DNA of 64,000 nucleotides from Tritrichomonas musculus. Its lineage: Eukaryota > Parabasalia > Tritrichomonadida > Tritrichomonadidae. The notes under the pieces are model-generated. The model was given only the letters and a program-made list of their open reading frames with translations. It was not told the DNA's origin and did no database searches. This document shows, in pieces, positions 1 to 9,854 of this stretch. The translations under genes and the position numbers were made by a program. Each line of letters opens with the position of its first letter. The first letter of the stretch is position 1. The stretch covers positions 1,984,001 to 2,048,000 of the forward strand of contig JAPFFF010000010.1 of the NCBI GenBank assembly GCA_039105265.1. The letters run 5' to 3'.

Positions 1-175
1 TTATGGAAAATATTGATAAATGAGCTATGCTGATTGAGCAGTGTTGAAATTGACAAAAATTTTAGTTATTCACATTTCGATCATTTATAAAAATAAAAAA
101 AAAAAAAAATAGTAATAACGAAATTAACGCAATCTATAAACATTTATAAATATAAAATACAAATATAATCATGAA

Positions 176-1429
176 TTAATCAATAATTTCATTCATATCT
201 TCTCTATCAATATGAGGCCCTTCTTTTATATTAGTTTTGTTATTTGTCTCTTCATTGTTTTGTAATATCATATAATGATAAGAATAGAAAAGAAGCAAGA
301 ATAAGCAGACACTGGAATAATTTTCATTTTTATCAGATTTAATCTGATACAAATATCTTGCAACTGTTTCTGAACTTGAACGTTTATGAGCATCAGGATT
401 GATCAATCTGGTTATGATGGACTTGATCTCATTCAATTGTTTCTTGCTATATAAATCATTCATTTTTTTGTTCAAATCTTGAATCACATCACCAATGTTA
501 TTAAAAAGTTCTTTTCTATTCCTCACAATGTCAGAATCATTTGACCATTTGAAATTGAACATGAGGTCATATCCATCTTTCCCAAAGAACAAAGAAAGCA
601 TGGTCAAGCCAATGTTGAATGCGTTGTATTTGTCACCAAATGCAATTTCTTCGTTTTCATATGCTTCAGGTGGTGATGAATAAAAAAACGGACCACAATA
701 ATCATTCTTCTTCATTTCATCATTGTTAAATAAATGAATAATTTCGGTATGAAATGCTTTTCCGAAATCAATGAGATATGCTTTATTTTTTCTGTCATCA
801 ATTTGAATATTTCCACAATTTAGGTCTCGTTGAATAATTCCAGCTTTATCAAGAAGTGTGGCACCCATTAAAATGTCTAAAAGAAGTTTCATTTTGTCAT
901 TATATGATAATTTCAGATATTTTTCTGAATTGATCAGATCTTCTAAATTTTGATTACCTTTGATTTCAAAGAAAATCCCTTGCTTTAATTCACTTGCAAT
1001 TTGAGCCTCCTTGTATTCTTCTTCTGAAGATTTGGTACTGGATAATATTTTGTGTTGCTGTTTGGTCGGATATAAGAAAGGAACTTTATCAACACATTCG
1101 TATAAAAAGGAATCCTTTGAAATTGTTGATCTGTTTTTTGAAATGTATTTTCTTATTTGCCAATTAATGTAGAGTTCAATATAATCGTCATTTGTTCGTT
1201 CATTCTTTTTACCATTAATAAATGTTTTTTGTACAATATCCAATGATTCCTTATTGATTTCGGTATTTACTTTGTATACAGTACCACAACCTCCTGCTCC
1301 AAGTTTATTAGTGACTGTATACTTTTTGCCAACAATTCTATGTAATTTCATTACAAGTTGTGACATTCTTTGGTGAGATATCTGTTTATGATGATTGTAC
1401 GAGTCAGTAATTTTATCTTTGAACTTCAT
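176..1429 (-). CDS. Divergent protein kinase-like protein with C-terminal hydrophobic segment
   Basis: About 417 residues from the first in-frame ATG (1429); a stop lies shortly upstream, and the frame to 1450 would need a TTG start. A kinase fold is suggested by a glycine-rich loop (KLGAGGCGTVYKV), a VxK-type lysine in IVQKTF, a catalytic-loop version QRDLNCGN in place of HRDxxxxN, and DFGKAF as the metal-binding DFG. The activation segment lacks a standard APE but has SSPPEAYE. Near the C-terminus a hydrophobic stretch (VCLFLLLFYSYHYMIL) could anchor it in a membrane, followed by a short acidic tail. Trichomonads have very large kinase families, so substrate and pathway cannot be named. The catalytic Asp and DFG are kept, so it may be active; a pseudokinase is possible. 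It stands alone, with a TTCAAAAAGC-type sequence about 190 bases upstream. Confidence 0.8.
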   Translation of the reverse strand: MKFKDKITDSYNHHKQISHQRMSQLVMKLHRIVGKKYTVTNKLGAGGCGTVYKVNTEINKESLDIVQKTFINGKKNERTNDDYIELYINWQIRKYISKNRSTISKDSFLYECVDKVPFLYPTKQQHKILSSTKSSEEEYKEAQIASELKQGIFFEIKGNQNLEDLINSEKYLKLSYNDKMKLLLDILMGATLLDKAGIIQRDLNCGNIQIDDRKNKAYLIDFGKAFHTEIIHLFNNDEMKKNDYCGPFFYSSPPEAYENEEIAFGDKYNAFNIGLTMLSLFFGKDGYDLMFNFKWSNDSDIVRNRKELFNNIGDVIQDLNKKMNDLYSKKQLNEIKSIITRLINPDAHKRSSSETVARYLYQIKSDKNENYSSVCLFLLLFYSYHYMILQNNEETNNKTNIKEGPHIDREDMNEIID

Positions 1430-2055
1430 TTGGTTTTTGGTTCTGCTCAATATTAGAAATGATGCATTAAATCAAGAAGATTTTTAAAATGCTTCAGTTT
1501 CAATGCTTCTTTGAAACTAAATTTTATTATTTCAAAATTTGAAATATTTATTTTTTCTTTCATTGAAAAAAAAATCATTCTAAGAATTTTTTTAATAATA
1601 TAAAAAAAATAAAATATTCAAAAAGCAAAAACAAAATCAAAATCACTCAAAAAATTAATCAAAAAGTTCTATTTTACATTAAATAAAAGAACTTTTTGAG
1701 CTTTAATGTTTTGACTACAAGAAAAAACATTAATAGCATTTATTTTCATATAAATATTAATAGAATTTTATGCAATAATCACGTACCATTGAAAAAAATT
1801 AATTTCATAAAAAATATAAAGAAAGTCAATTTAAATTGAACTGAGAGTTGATAAATATTCATATTGTTTATGTGGTTGTAACATAAAAATAATTTGTAAT
1901 GTTTTTTTTTCTTAAAAAATCAGAATTCTTATACATTATTTTAAGTAGGCTTGTTATTTTGAGAATCGATACCAAAAACGTCTCTTTTTTACAACTAATA
2001 CTCGATTATTAGTTTAAAAATCTGATATCGAGATTATCGATCATCAAGATATTAG
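1430..2055. other. Intergenic AT-rich DNA
   Basis: No supportable gene. It contains CAAAAAGTTC / AACTTTTTGAG arms near 1660-1700 that can pair. It also holds one copy of a dispersed repeat (1944-2050), annotated separately. Confidence 0.6.
1944..2050 (+). repeat. Dispersed ~105-bp repeat, copy 1
   Basis: This stretch begins AGTAGGCTTGTTATTTTGAG and matches the reverse complement of 53211-53326 over nearly its whole length. Shared blocks include GAGAATCGATA, CAAAAACGTC, CTCGATTAT and AGTTTAAAAATC. Identity is roughly 75-80% by eye. No coding potential is evident. It could be a miniature transposon, a small RNA gene or a regulatory repeat. Confidence 0.65.
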
Positions 2056-2361
2056 ATTAGAAAAGTAATCTCAATAATTGTAGCTGAATTCGAAAAAAGT
2101 GCTGATGCAATAATTGTCCTATTTGGTGTTCAAACTCAAGCTCTGTTCGACATTTTTAGTGGAAAGGTGGAGCCAAGTGGACTTCTTCCTGTTCAAATGC
2201 CAGCAAATATGGAGACAGTTGAACACCATTGTAAATATGTTCAATTCGATATGGAGCCTTACACAGATTCAATTGGAAATCAATATGATTTCGGATACAG
2301 ATTGAATTGGAGTGGACCAATTAAAGATGGAAGATCTGATAGCTATCCAAAGAATTTTTAA
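2056..2361 (+). pseudogene. C-terminal remnant of a glycoside hydrolase family 3 beta-glucosidase
   Basis: The open frame encodes about 100 residues containing SADAIIVLFGVQTQALFDIF, SGKVEPSGLLPVQMPANMET and YDFGYRLNWSGPI. These are the typical closing motifs of bacterial-type GH3 beta-glucosidases, where the second domain ends in a short FGxGLxY-like segment. The reading frame is blocked upstream by a TAG at 2053, and no ATG precedes the conserved block, so only the end of a once much longer (about 750 residue) gene survives. The bacterial flavour suggests lateral transfer, which is common among trichomonad glycosidases. No function is expected. Confidence 0.75.
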
Positions 2362-2635
2362 TAAAATGATGACTTTTTGCCATTTTTAATTGGAAAAAAT
2401 TATAGCTAAATCAAAAAACACCTTAAAAAAATTTTTACTTTTTCAAAAATAAATATTCAATGAGCTTTCACAATTTAAGAGTCGAAGTCTCAAAAAGTAG
2501 CTTATGAACTCGAATTCCTTTCAAAAAGTTTTTTTATTGAAATTCTTTATTAATGAAGTTTAAAAGTTGTGTGAAGTTGTCATAATTTCATCTTTTATTT
2601 ATTCAAATGAGTTGAAAAGTTGAATAATTTTTTTA

Positions 2636-5533
2636 TTAAAGTCCAATTGAATCAGACATTTCACTGATTTTATCATTTGACATAGTCGTCTTCTTTTTCT
2701 TCACAAATAAGATTATTATTACAATGATTATTGCAATTATAACAACCGCTGCAACAGCAATTCCAGCAATTGCACCTTTTGGAAGTCCTTTAGATTTTGG
2801 TGAATTTCTATTTTCATTTCCAATAGTAACTTTGACTTTTTCAGGATCTTTTTCTAAAAAGTTATCGAAAATTTCATCATTTATATCATTTTTGTTAGTA
2901 ATAACAGTAACAGAAACGGTTTTTTCATCTTCTGTTTCGATTTGAACTTTTTGTTTTTCAAGATCAACTGAATCATCTATAAACAATGTCAATTTTTCAG
3001 ACATTGGTTGAATAACAATTTTATTTGTATCTGATGAAATGTTTCCATTTTGTTTAATTGTCAAATTTTCATTAACTCCAACAGTGAATAAATCAGAATC
3101 TGAATTGTCAAGCAAAGCCCCGCCATTTGAATTCGAAAGTTCAGTTGTCAAATCAGAATTTCTTGTTAAATCAGTTGTATTAATAAATCTGACTTTTATG
3201 GGATCGTCTAATAAATTGAGTGACCTTCCATTACTTACGAAAATGATTTTTTGACCACTCAAATAATTGATATCTGCATCAAGATTATTTGTAAAAGTGC
3301 TCGAAAATACAACAATTTTTGAATCTCGATCCAAACCGTATTCAAATCTATTATATCTTTTCAATGTTTTGTATCCTTCATTAGAATGATATTGGCAAAC
3401 GTTATCTCCTTCACTTGAACCGCAGATAACATAGACTCCTTTAATGACTTTTACTGATGGTCCTGCTCGAATTCTATTATTTGGATAATCATATAAATTT
3501 AACTCTCCGTGTCCTGAAACATAGAGTCTAGAAGCACTCAGTCCATATTCATTTGAATTTGGAATATTAATCTTTAAATATGTATCGATTTCTATTGAAA
3601 AATGAGGCCCTTGCTCGTATTTTCTTATGTAAACATCTAATTCTGGACCTTTTGGTTTAATTAAAAGATTTGAAACATTCTTAAAGATAAGATTATCAAC
3701 TTTTAATCCTTCTTCAATGTTTTGATTTACAACTAAAACATTTGTAAGTGTTAAGTTAACACTTGGATCAATATAAGCATTATTTTCGCTTGTAAATAGA
3801 TTTGATGGCATTTCAAAATTAGAGAAAATCCTGATTTCTGTTTCTTCACCAGGATCATTCAGAATATTATTTGTATTTGTGATCAAACCATCAATATCAT
3901 TGGAGCATTTAATGCAATCAATATCATCATTACAGAAGCAAAGGTATTTTTGTGCCCCATTAAGAACGAGTGAAATATTTCCATCCAACAATGTGCTCTT
4001 TTTGAAATTTTCGAAATTATTTACACTTCCAAAAACTGTTATTTCACTTTTTGAATTGCCATCATAATGAATTGTCAATTTTGAATTCATTTGCTCGACA
4101 CAGCTTTTCAGATTAATTGAGGATTCGTTGTTCATCACTTGGAGACTAATTGGTGTTGAAAATTGTTCTGGTATTGAAAGAGATGAATCAGAATCTAAGA
4201 TAATATTTATGACTTTCAAATCTCCAGACATTCTCCAAAATACATTGGTTATAACGCTATCAGATAAAATTTCAACATCAAATGCAGTATTAATGTTTAA
4301 CACTGATGTTGAACTTGGCAAAATGTTTGTATTTATTGAATGTTTAATTGATGGAAGATTTATTGTTTTAGTTTTTTCTGAAAGAGCAATTTCAACTTCT
4401 GCATAAAGAAATGGAGATTGAAAAACATTTTCAATCAAATCTTTATCTGTAAATTTGCATAATGAATCAGCATTTAGATCATGTGCACAAATTCTAGTCA
4501 TTTTTTCTAGTGAATTACCGAAAATATTGCCAAATTGATTAACATCTTCTGCATAAAAATGATATCCATTTTTGATAACAGAAATTGAAAAATCATCAGA
4601 AAAAATAGTTTTTGTTGTTATTAAAACATCTGATTCTAATTGAAATGTGATTACTGAATCAGTATTTGATTCAATATTAAGTTCAAAATAGTCCATTAAT
4701 TTTATATTAATTGTCGATTTGTTTAATATGTCAACCATTGATGAATCAGGATATTTAACTTGAATAAAATCATTTTCAGATATCAGCATAGATGTTGGTG
4801 CATATGGCAAATCAATTTTTATATTTTCTTCTTTTATGTTCAAAATAAAATGATTTTCTTTTAGATATGGAATCATTACATCTTGCCCAACATGAATTGG
4901 TGTTTCTGGATTTTCACGAACCGCTGCTAAAAGAGAAGTAGAATCAGAAGCAGTGAAATAATTTCCAGAGCATTTTGATGATAAGTCATTTTTTGGATAA
5001 TAGCATATATAGTCATACATATAAATGTATTTCAAATAATTTTTATTATTAACTTTGATCATATTCTGAAGATAATACATATTATCTGAATTTTCTAATT
5101 TTACAATTAATAAATTTGATGAATTAAGATCATAAATATTAACAAGTTCCATTGTTCTCCAGTTGAATGCTTTTATAGAAAACACGCCAGGATAAAGATA
5201 TGTATCAAAATTATTTGAGCAATCATATAAAATATTATAAATTATTTTATGAATGATTTGATCATTTGCAAAATAAGCATTTAAAACAAATGATTTTGGC
5301 ATTATAGTTAAATTACCAAATAAAACTTTAATATTATCAATTCCACATCCATCATAATAATAAGTGATATTTGAAGGATTATTTGCAATATAATTATTAT
5401 ATTCTTGTAATACATACATGTTATGATGATTTGACCAATTTGATGGAATTTCTATTACATCATCTTTTCCAACAGCCAAAACAATATTTTCTAAAAGATT
5501 GGAATCATTCAAATAATTTCTAAATGGAAAAGC
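2636..5533 (-). pseudogene. Membrane-anchored C-terminal half of a giant surface protein (downstream of an in-frame stop)
   Basis: This is the downstream part of one long frame running from 8332 to 2636, interrupted only by the TAA at 5534-5536. After that stop the frame reads on without a shift (AFPFRNYLNDSNLL...), and no ATG lies near its beginning. The roughly 965 residues are rich in Asn, Ser, Ile and beta-prone segments without a recognised domain. They end in a transmembrane helix (AIAGIAVAAVVIIAIIIVIIILF), a KKKK stop-transfer signal and a short cytoplasmic tail ending in SDSIGL. This is the usual tail of trichomonad type I surface proteins. It has no signal peptide of its own; the upstream half (5534-8332) supplies one. 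Either the gene is a fresh pseudogene, the stop is read through, or the base is an assembly error. Confidence 0.75.
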
Positions 5534-8332
5534 TTAATATGATTCATAAAGTATTTTCCCTTTTTCGCTTAGATAAAGATATGACCAAGTTTTAGATTGA
5601 GTTACAATTGTTGAGTTTATTATACCTTTGAAAAATTGAGGAACTGGTGACGAAATTGAAAAATTATTGGCAACAAAAATATGGTCCAATTTTCTAATTC
5701 CAGAATTTGGAATGATTTCAACTGCTGATTTTGAACTTGTTAATAAAAATGATTTTGGTCCAATGAATTTTTCTGAATAATCAATTGTTACTTTTTCTTT
5801 CAAATTATAAGTAAAATCAAATTGTGAACTTGATATTTGGAAAAAATAAGTTTTATTATTTATAATTTGTATATAATTTGATTCAAGTACAATTAACGTA
5901 TTATCAGGAATATCAAATGTAAGTGAGAGATTATTGTAACAACTAAAAGATCTATGTGAATAATTGTAAGTATCAATTAAAAATGACATATTTCTGCCTA
6001 TATAAATTGAACAATAAGTGTTCATTTTTTCAAAATAAACAAATTCGTCATAATTTTTTGGCATTATAAAATCATCTAAATCTATGCATTGATTAGCCCT
6101 TTCTGAATAACAAATTTGAGAATAATCTAAATCATGATTTACAACAAAATTAATATTTTCATTAGGATCAAAAATATCTAGCATTGGTAAATATGGTTCT
6201 CTAATATATATATTAGAATCTCCATTTACTTTGATTGATTTTTTGGTATAATTTTCAATATAATAAGTATGTAATTTAATAAATTGATAATAAAAATATA
6301 TTTGGAAATCAAAATCTGTAGGTTCATCTATATAATATAGATAAAATTGTTTTTTCCAATTGTTATACATGTTGTCATTTTCTGTTACTAGAACAATGAT
6401 TTTAGCAGAACTACTTTGAGAATAAATTCCATAATCAATTACATTCTTTTCGATTTGAATCATACGTTTTAGAATTATGAGACATGCATTTGCTGTGAGA
6501 GTAACGTTAGAAGAATAATAATGTTCTCTCATTATATAGCGATCAGTAACAAAGGCATTTTCATAAAAGAATTGAATAGTTTCCATTCCTCTCAACCAAA
6601 TCCATTTTTTATTTTGAAGAGAATCAACGTTCTTGATCTCTGCTTTGCATTTATCTAAGCTAGATTGACCAACACACACATAAAAATCTTTTTTATAATT
6701 CTCATTAACTTCTAAATGAACAGTATCTTCAACTTCACAAAAGTATAGAATATCTTCCATAAGCTTTTGGCTGGTGAATGTGACAGTTCCACTTCCCACA
6801 AATGAGAAATTTTTTTTGGATACTTTAATTTCATCTCTGTCGTAATATGGGTTATAATATGGGTATCCATCCATTACAAAGTCATTATCAACTTGAATGA
6901 TTACTTTATCTTTATAAGTATATGTGCTTCGAGTTAAAATAAAGAAAAATGAAGACGGTTTGATTATTATAGTATTAAAATCTAAAATTGATATTAAACA
7001 ATCAATTGAAGGAATAATATTATAGTAACTAAAAGTACCTTCGAAATAATGTACATCATTAAAAGTAAAGCTTGTCTTATTATTGCCATGAAATATGCAT
7101 GTTTTCTTCCATTCAACCGGAATATCATGATTTCCTTCAACAAAATAATAATCTAAATCAAAATAATCATATTCTTTTAATTTTTCTACTGTTACATTAT
7201 TCAATATCATATCATCATGACTAATGAATTTTTCTTTCTCAAATAAGCCTGATAAAGAATTATCACCATGAAAAATGCAATATTCAGGAACGTTTATTTT
7301 GTTATCTAATTCTAATTTAACGTCAGGTTTAAAAGAGACAACATGAGTTTTAACGTAATCAAATGGACTGTAACTTTGAAGAGTAAAATGATTATTATTT
7401 GTCTTTGTTGTTGAATGAAGTTTAAATTCATCTATATTTATCAAAGTGAATTTGCCAGGTCCTTCAATTAGACCATTTCTGAATTCAATTGAGTTTGAAT
7501 GGATAATTACATAGTAAAAATAATCATAAACAGAATGAGCAAATAAGTTAACATCAGAACCTTCTAGACAAATAATATGCGCATAATTATCATAGTAACC
7601 TTTATATTTATTGTCGTAAATTTGCTTTATTGTAGTATCAAAAATAATGAAATTTGGAAACTCTTTTATTTCGCTTGTTTCATTAACATAAATAAGATTA
7701 TATGAAGAATAGTCTTGGCATCCGTTTTGTTTATTTGATACGCAATAATAAGTTTTTGGAACTTCAACTATTTTATCAACATTATCAAACATTGTTTTGA
7801 TATTGTCTGTCATTTCGTATATTTTAATATTTTTTGATTCACTTGATATTTTAAATAAATTTTTTGGAATAGTTTCTGTTAAATATATTGGTTTAAAATA
7901 TGTGTTTTCTCTATCTGCATAAACAATAATTGGTGAAAAGTTTGTCTGACCATCTGTATCTATTTCAAATATCATATCTTGAAAAAATTCAAATAATATA
8001 TTTATATTAGGTTTTATGCTAACATTCCCTATTCTAATGTTATCGTTAATTCTAATTATTGGATTTGCTGAATATGAAAATGTATATATTAAATAGTTTG
8101 TGGGATCACAAATAATAATATTATGCTTGGTATCTTTATATTGAAAATTATCTGAGACATAAATGTTATGTATTTCGTCATTTGATGAGCTTTCTAAAGA
8201 ACTGTCATCAGGAATTTCATTAAATGTATCATCAAAGATAATATTATAATTTGAACAAATATCTTTGCATTTTCTATTTTCACTTTCCACACAATAGTTA
8301 TTTGCCAATACAAAAGAAATTAAAAAGAACAT
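5534..8332 (-). CDS. Secreted N-terminal half of the same giant surface protein
   Basis: 932 residues from an ATG at 8332. The N-terminus MFFLISFVLANNYC is a short signal peptide. The rest is Asn/Tyr/Ile-rich with many predicted strands, few Cys, and repeated YFE/YYI-type blocks; no domain family is recognised. It ends at TAA 5534-5536 with no transmembrane segment, while the very next in-frame sequence (2636-5533) has the anchor. The full frame spans 1,899 codons with both stops, typical of large surface or adhesin-like proteins. As it stands the product would be secreted rather than anchored. Two copies of a 19-bp element lie 100-175 bp upstream. Confidence 0.75.
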   Translation of the reverse strand: MFFLISFVLANNYCVESENRKCKDICSNYNIIFDDTFNEIPDDSSLESSSNDEIHNIYVSDNFQYKDTKHNIIICDPTNYLIYTFSYSANPIIRINDNIRIGNVSIKPNINILFEFFQDMIFEIDTDGQTNFSPIIVYADRENTYFKPIYLTETIPKNLFKISSESKNIKIYEMTDNIKTMFDNVDKIVEVPKTYYCVSNKQNGCQDYSSYNLIYVNETSEIKEFPNFIIFDTTIKQIYDNKYKGYYDNYAHIICLEGSDVNLFAHSVYDYFYYVIIHSNSIEFRNGLIEGPGKFTLINIDEFKLHSTTKTNNNHFTLQSYSPFDYVKTHVVSFKPDVKLELDNKINVPEYCIFHGDNSLSGLFEKEKFISHDDMILNNVTVEKLKEYDYFDLDYYFVEGNHDIPVEWKKTCIFHGNNKTSFTFNDVHYFEGTFSYYNIIPSIDCLISILDFNTIIIKPSSFFFILTRSTYTYKDKVIIQVDNDFVMDGYPYYNPYYDRDEIKVSKKNFSFVGSGTVTFTSQKLMEDILYFCEVEDTVHLEVNENYKKDFYVCVGQSSLDKCKAEIKNVDSLQNKKWIWLRGMETIQFFYENAFVTDRYIMREHYYSSNVTLTANACLIILKRMIQIEKNVIDYGIYSQSSSAKIIVLVTENDNMYNNWKKQFYLYYIDEPTDFDFQIYFYYQFIKLHTYYIENYTKKSIKVNGDSNIYIREPYLPMLDIFDPNENINFVVNHDLDYSQICYSERANQCIDLDDFIMPKNYDEFVYFEKMNTYCSIYIGRNMSFLIDTYNYSHRSFSCYNNLSLTFDIPDNTLIVLESNYIQIINNKTYFFQISSSQFDFTYNLKEKVTIDYSEKFIGPKSFLLTSSKSAVEIIPNSGIRKLDHIFVANNFSISSPVPQFFKGIINSTIVTQSKTWSYLYLSEKGKILYESY

Positions 8333-8430
8333 TTGAAGAAATTTGCAAATTATAATTTGAACAAGATTTAAATAATTTAATTTTTGAATATATTTTGAAT
8401 TCTTTAGTTAAAATATCATCAGAAAAAAAA

Positions 8431-8449
8431 AACGTATACTTTTTGAATA
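8431..8449. promoter_or_regulatory. Upstream repeat element AACGTATACTTTTTGAATA, copy 1
   Basis: A 19-bp sequence is repeated exactly at 8488-8506, 57 bp apart, both just upstream of the minus-strand surface protein gene (start 8332). Read toward the gene it is TATTCAAAAAGTATACGTT. Its core TTCAAAAAGT also occurs between the divergent genes at 12342-12492 and elsewhere in host spacers, so a transcription signal is a reasonable inference. Confidence 0.5.
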
Positions 8450-8487
8450 TAAATATTTTTATATTTGAATTGGTTATAAAAAAAAAA

Positions 8488-8506
8488 AACGTATACTTTT
8501 TGAATA
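8488..8506. promoter_or_regulatory. Upstream repeat element, copy 2
   Basis: Exact second copy of the 19-bp element at 8431-8449, preceded by an A-run. The poly(A) plus element arrangement is the same in both copies, suggesting local duplication of a regulatory block. Confidence 0.5.
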
Positions 8507-9164
8507 AAAATAATCTTTTTTTGTAAATGTATTTAAAAAATTAATCAAAGTTGAGTGGAATCTTTAAACTCATTTATTTATCCCTTAAAGCAAGTTGGTC
8601 CATCAACTCTGTGGTTTTTAAAATATTAATAATAAAAAAAAAAAAAAAAAATTTGAGGATCATAAATTACTTAATAGTGAAAGTATGTTATTAATAGTGA
8701 TGAAAAGTAATAACTCATTGACTCATAAGTGTTTTAAAGCAATTTAAAAATATTTAAATTTTACCGATTATAATAAATATAGCTGTAGGATCTTGATTAA
8801 TGCATTGATTATGATTTTATTATTATTATTATTATTATTATAATTGGCAACTTGTAAAATTTGATTTTTGCTAAAACTTAAAATATTTATTTAATTTCAT
8901 GAGGAAAAACATTGGAACAAATTACTTTTTGAAAATATAAGCGTATTCAAATAAGTAGCATTTAATATTAGGAATATTATATATTTGTAATTAATTGTAT
9001 ATAAAATAGCAAATAAATAGAATACAAATCAACAGAAGTACTAATTTGAGGTAGTGTTTGAATCAGTATCTTCTGTTATTTGATGATTGAATCTATCATG
9101 ATCTATTTGGGGTGAAAGAACACTTCAGTAATCGTGACACCATTTATTCACGCTTTACATTTGA

Positions 9165-9226
9165 CCTGATTTTTTTATAGAATATGATTTCCCCAAAATA
9201 ACTTTGAATTCTATAAAAAAATCAGG
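9165..9226. repeat. Perfect 19-bp inverted repeat with 24-base spacer
   Basis: CCTGATTTTTTTATAGAAT at 9165-9183 is exactly reverse-complemented at 9208-9226. A fragment of the spacer (ATGATTTCCCC) recurs at 9260-9270, hinting at a small duplicated or mobile unit. The stem could form in RNA or single-stranded DNA. Function unknown. Confidence 0.7.
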
Positions 9227-9449
9227 AAGATTATATGTCAGTCCCAGGGGAAAAAAAAAATGATTTCCCCCAAATAAAAAATATTTTCAATATATTAAAA
9301 ATATTAGCACTGGATAAAAGTGTTTAACAGTAAAAGTGAAAATTTAGGTATATAAATACTAATTGTGTTAAAATCTAATTTAATTAATTACAACAGCTGG
9401 ACAATGTAGAGACCGATATTTTTATTATCTTTTTCCAGGATATTAAATG

Positions 9450-9560
9450 AGTGAATGGTCTAAATAGAAAGATGAGCTCCTAACTAAAATGTATTTGGAA
9501 TATGGATCAAAATGGTCTTTTATCAGCAGTTACTTTAATGGAAGAACACCTAGGGAATAA
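9450..9560 (+). pseudogene. Myb/SANT-domain remnant
   Basis: One frame reads SEWSK-stop-KDELLTKMYLEYGSKWS, then FISSYFNGRTPRE-stop. The spacing of the Trp residues and the ending GRTxxE match a trichomonad Myb DNA-binding repeat. In-frame stops at 9465-9467 and after the RE, plus the absence of flanking Myb sequence, show decay. Confidence 0.65.
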
Positions 9561-9854
9561 ATTCAGGTCACATATATAATATTTCTGGGACGACTCCTAA
9601 TTACAATGATGAAAACTTTCCTAATCTAATAATAATTATTCATCCTTTTGACTTCTACCTCTCCATCTTGACTTTTTTGTCCATAATTTCCACCAACACT
9701 CTCCTTTAATTAATAAACATTCTTCCCTCGAGTATCGATTTCTTGTTGAATGCGATTGAAGATTTAAAAATAAAATCAAAAAAAAAAAAAAAAGAAAAAG
9801 AAAAGAAAATTTTTATTTTTCTAATCTAAAAAGCTTAATTATTTAAGTTTATGA

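Larger units (their letters stand above)
8507..9854. other. Intergenic region with microsatellite, inverted repeat and Myb remnant
   Basis: 1.35 kb without an intact gene. It contains a TTA/ATT microsatellite near 8815-8842, a perfect 19-bp inverted repeat (9165-9183 / 9208-9226), a decayed Myb repeat (9450-9560) and a purine-rich run at 9775-9810. Confidence 0.6.
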
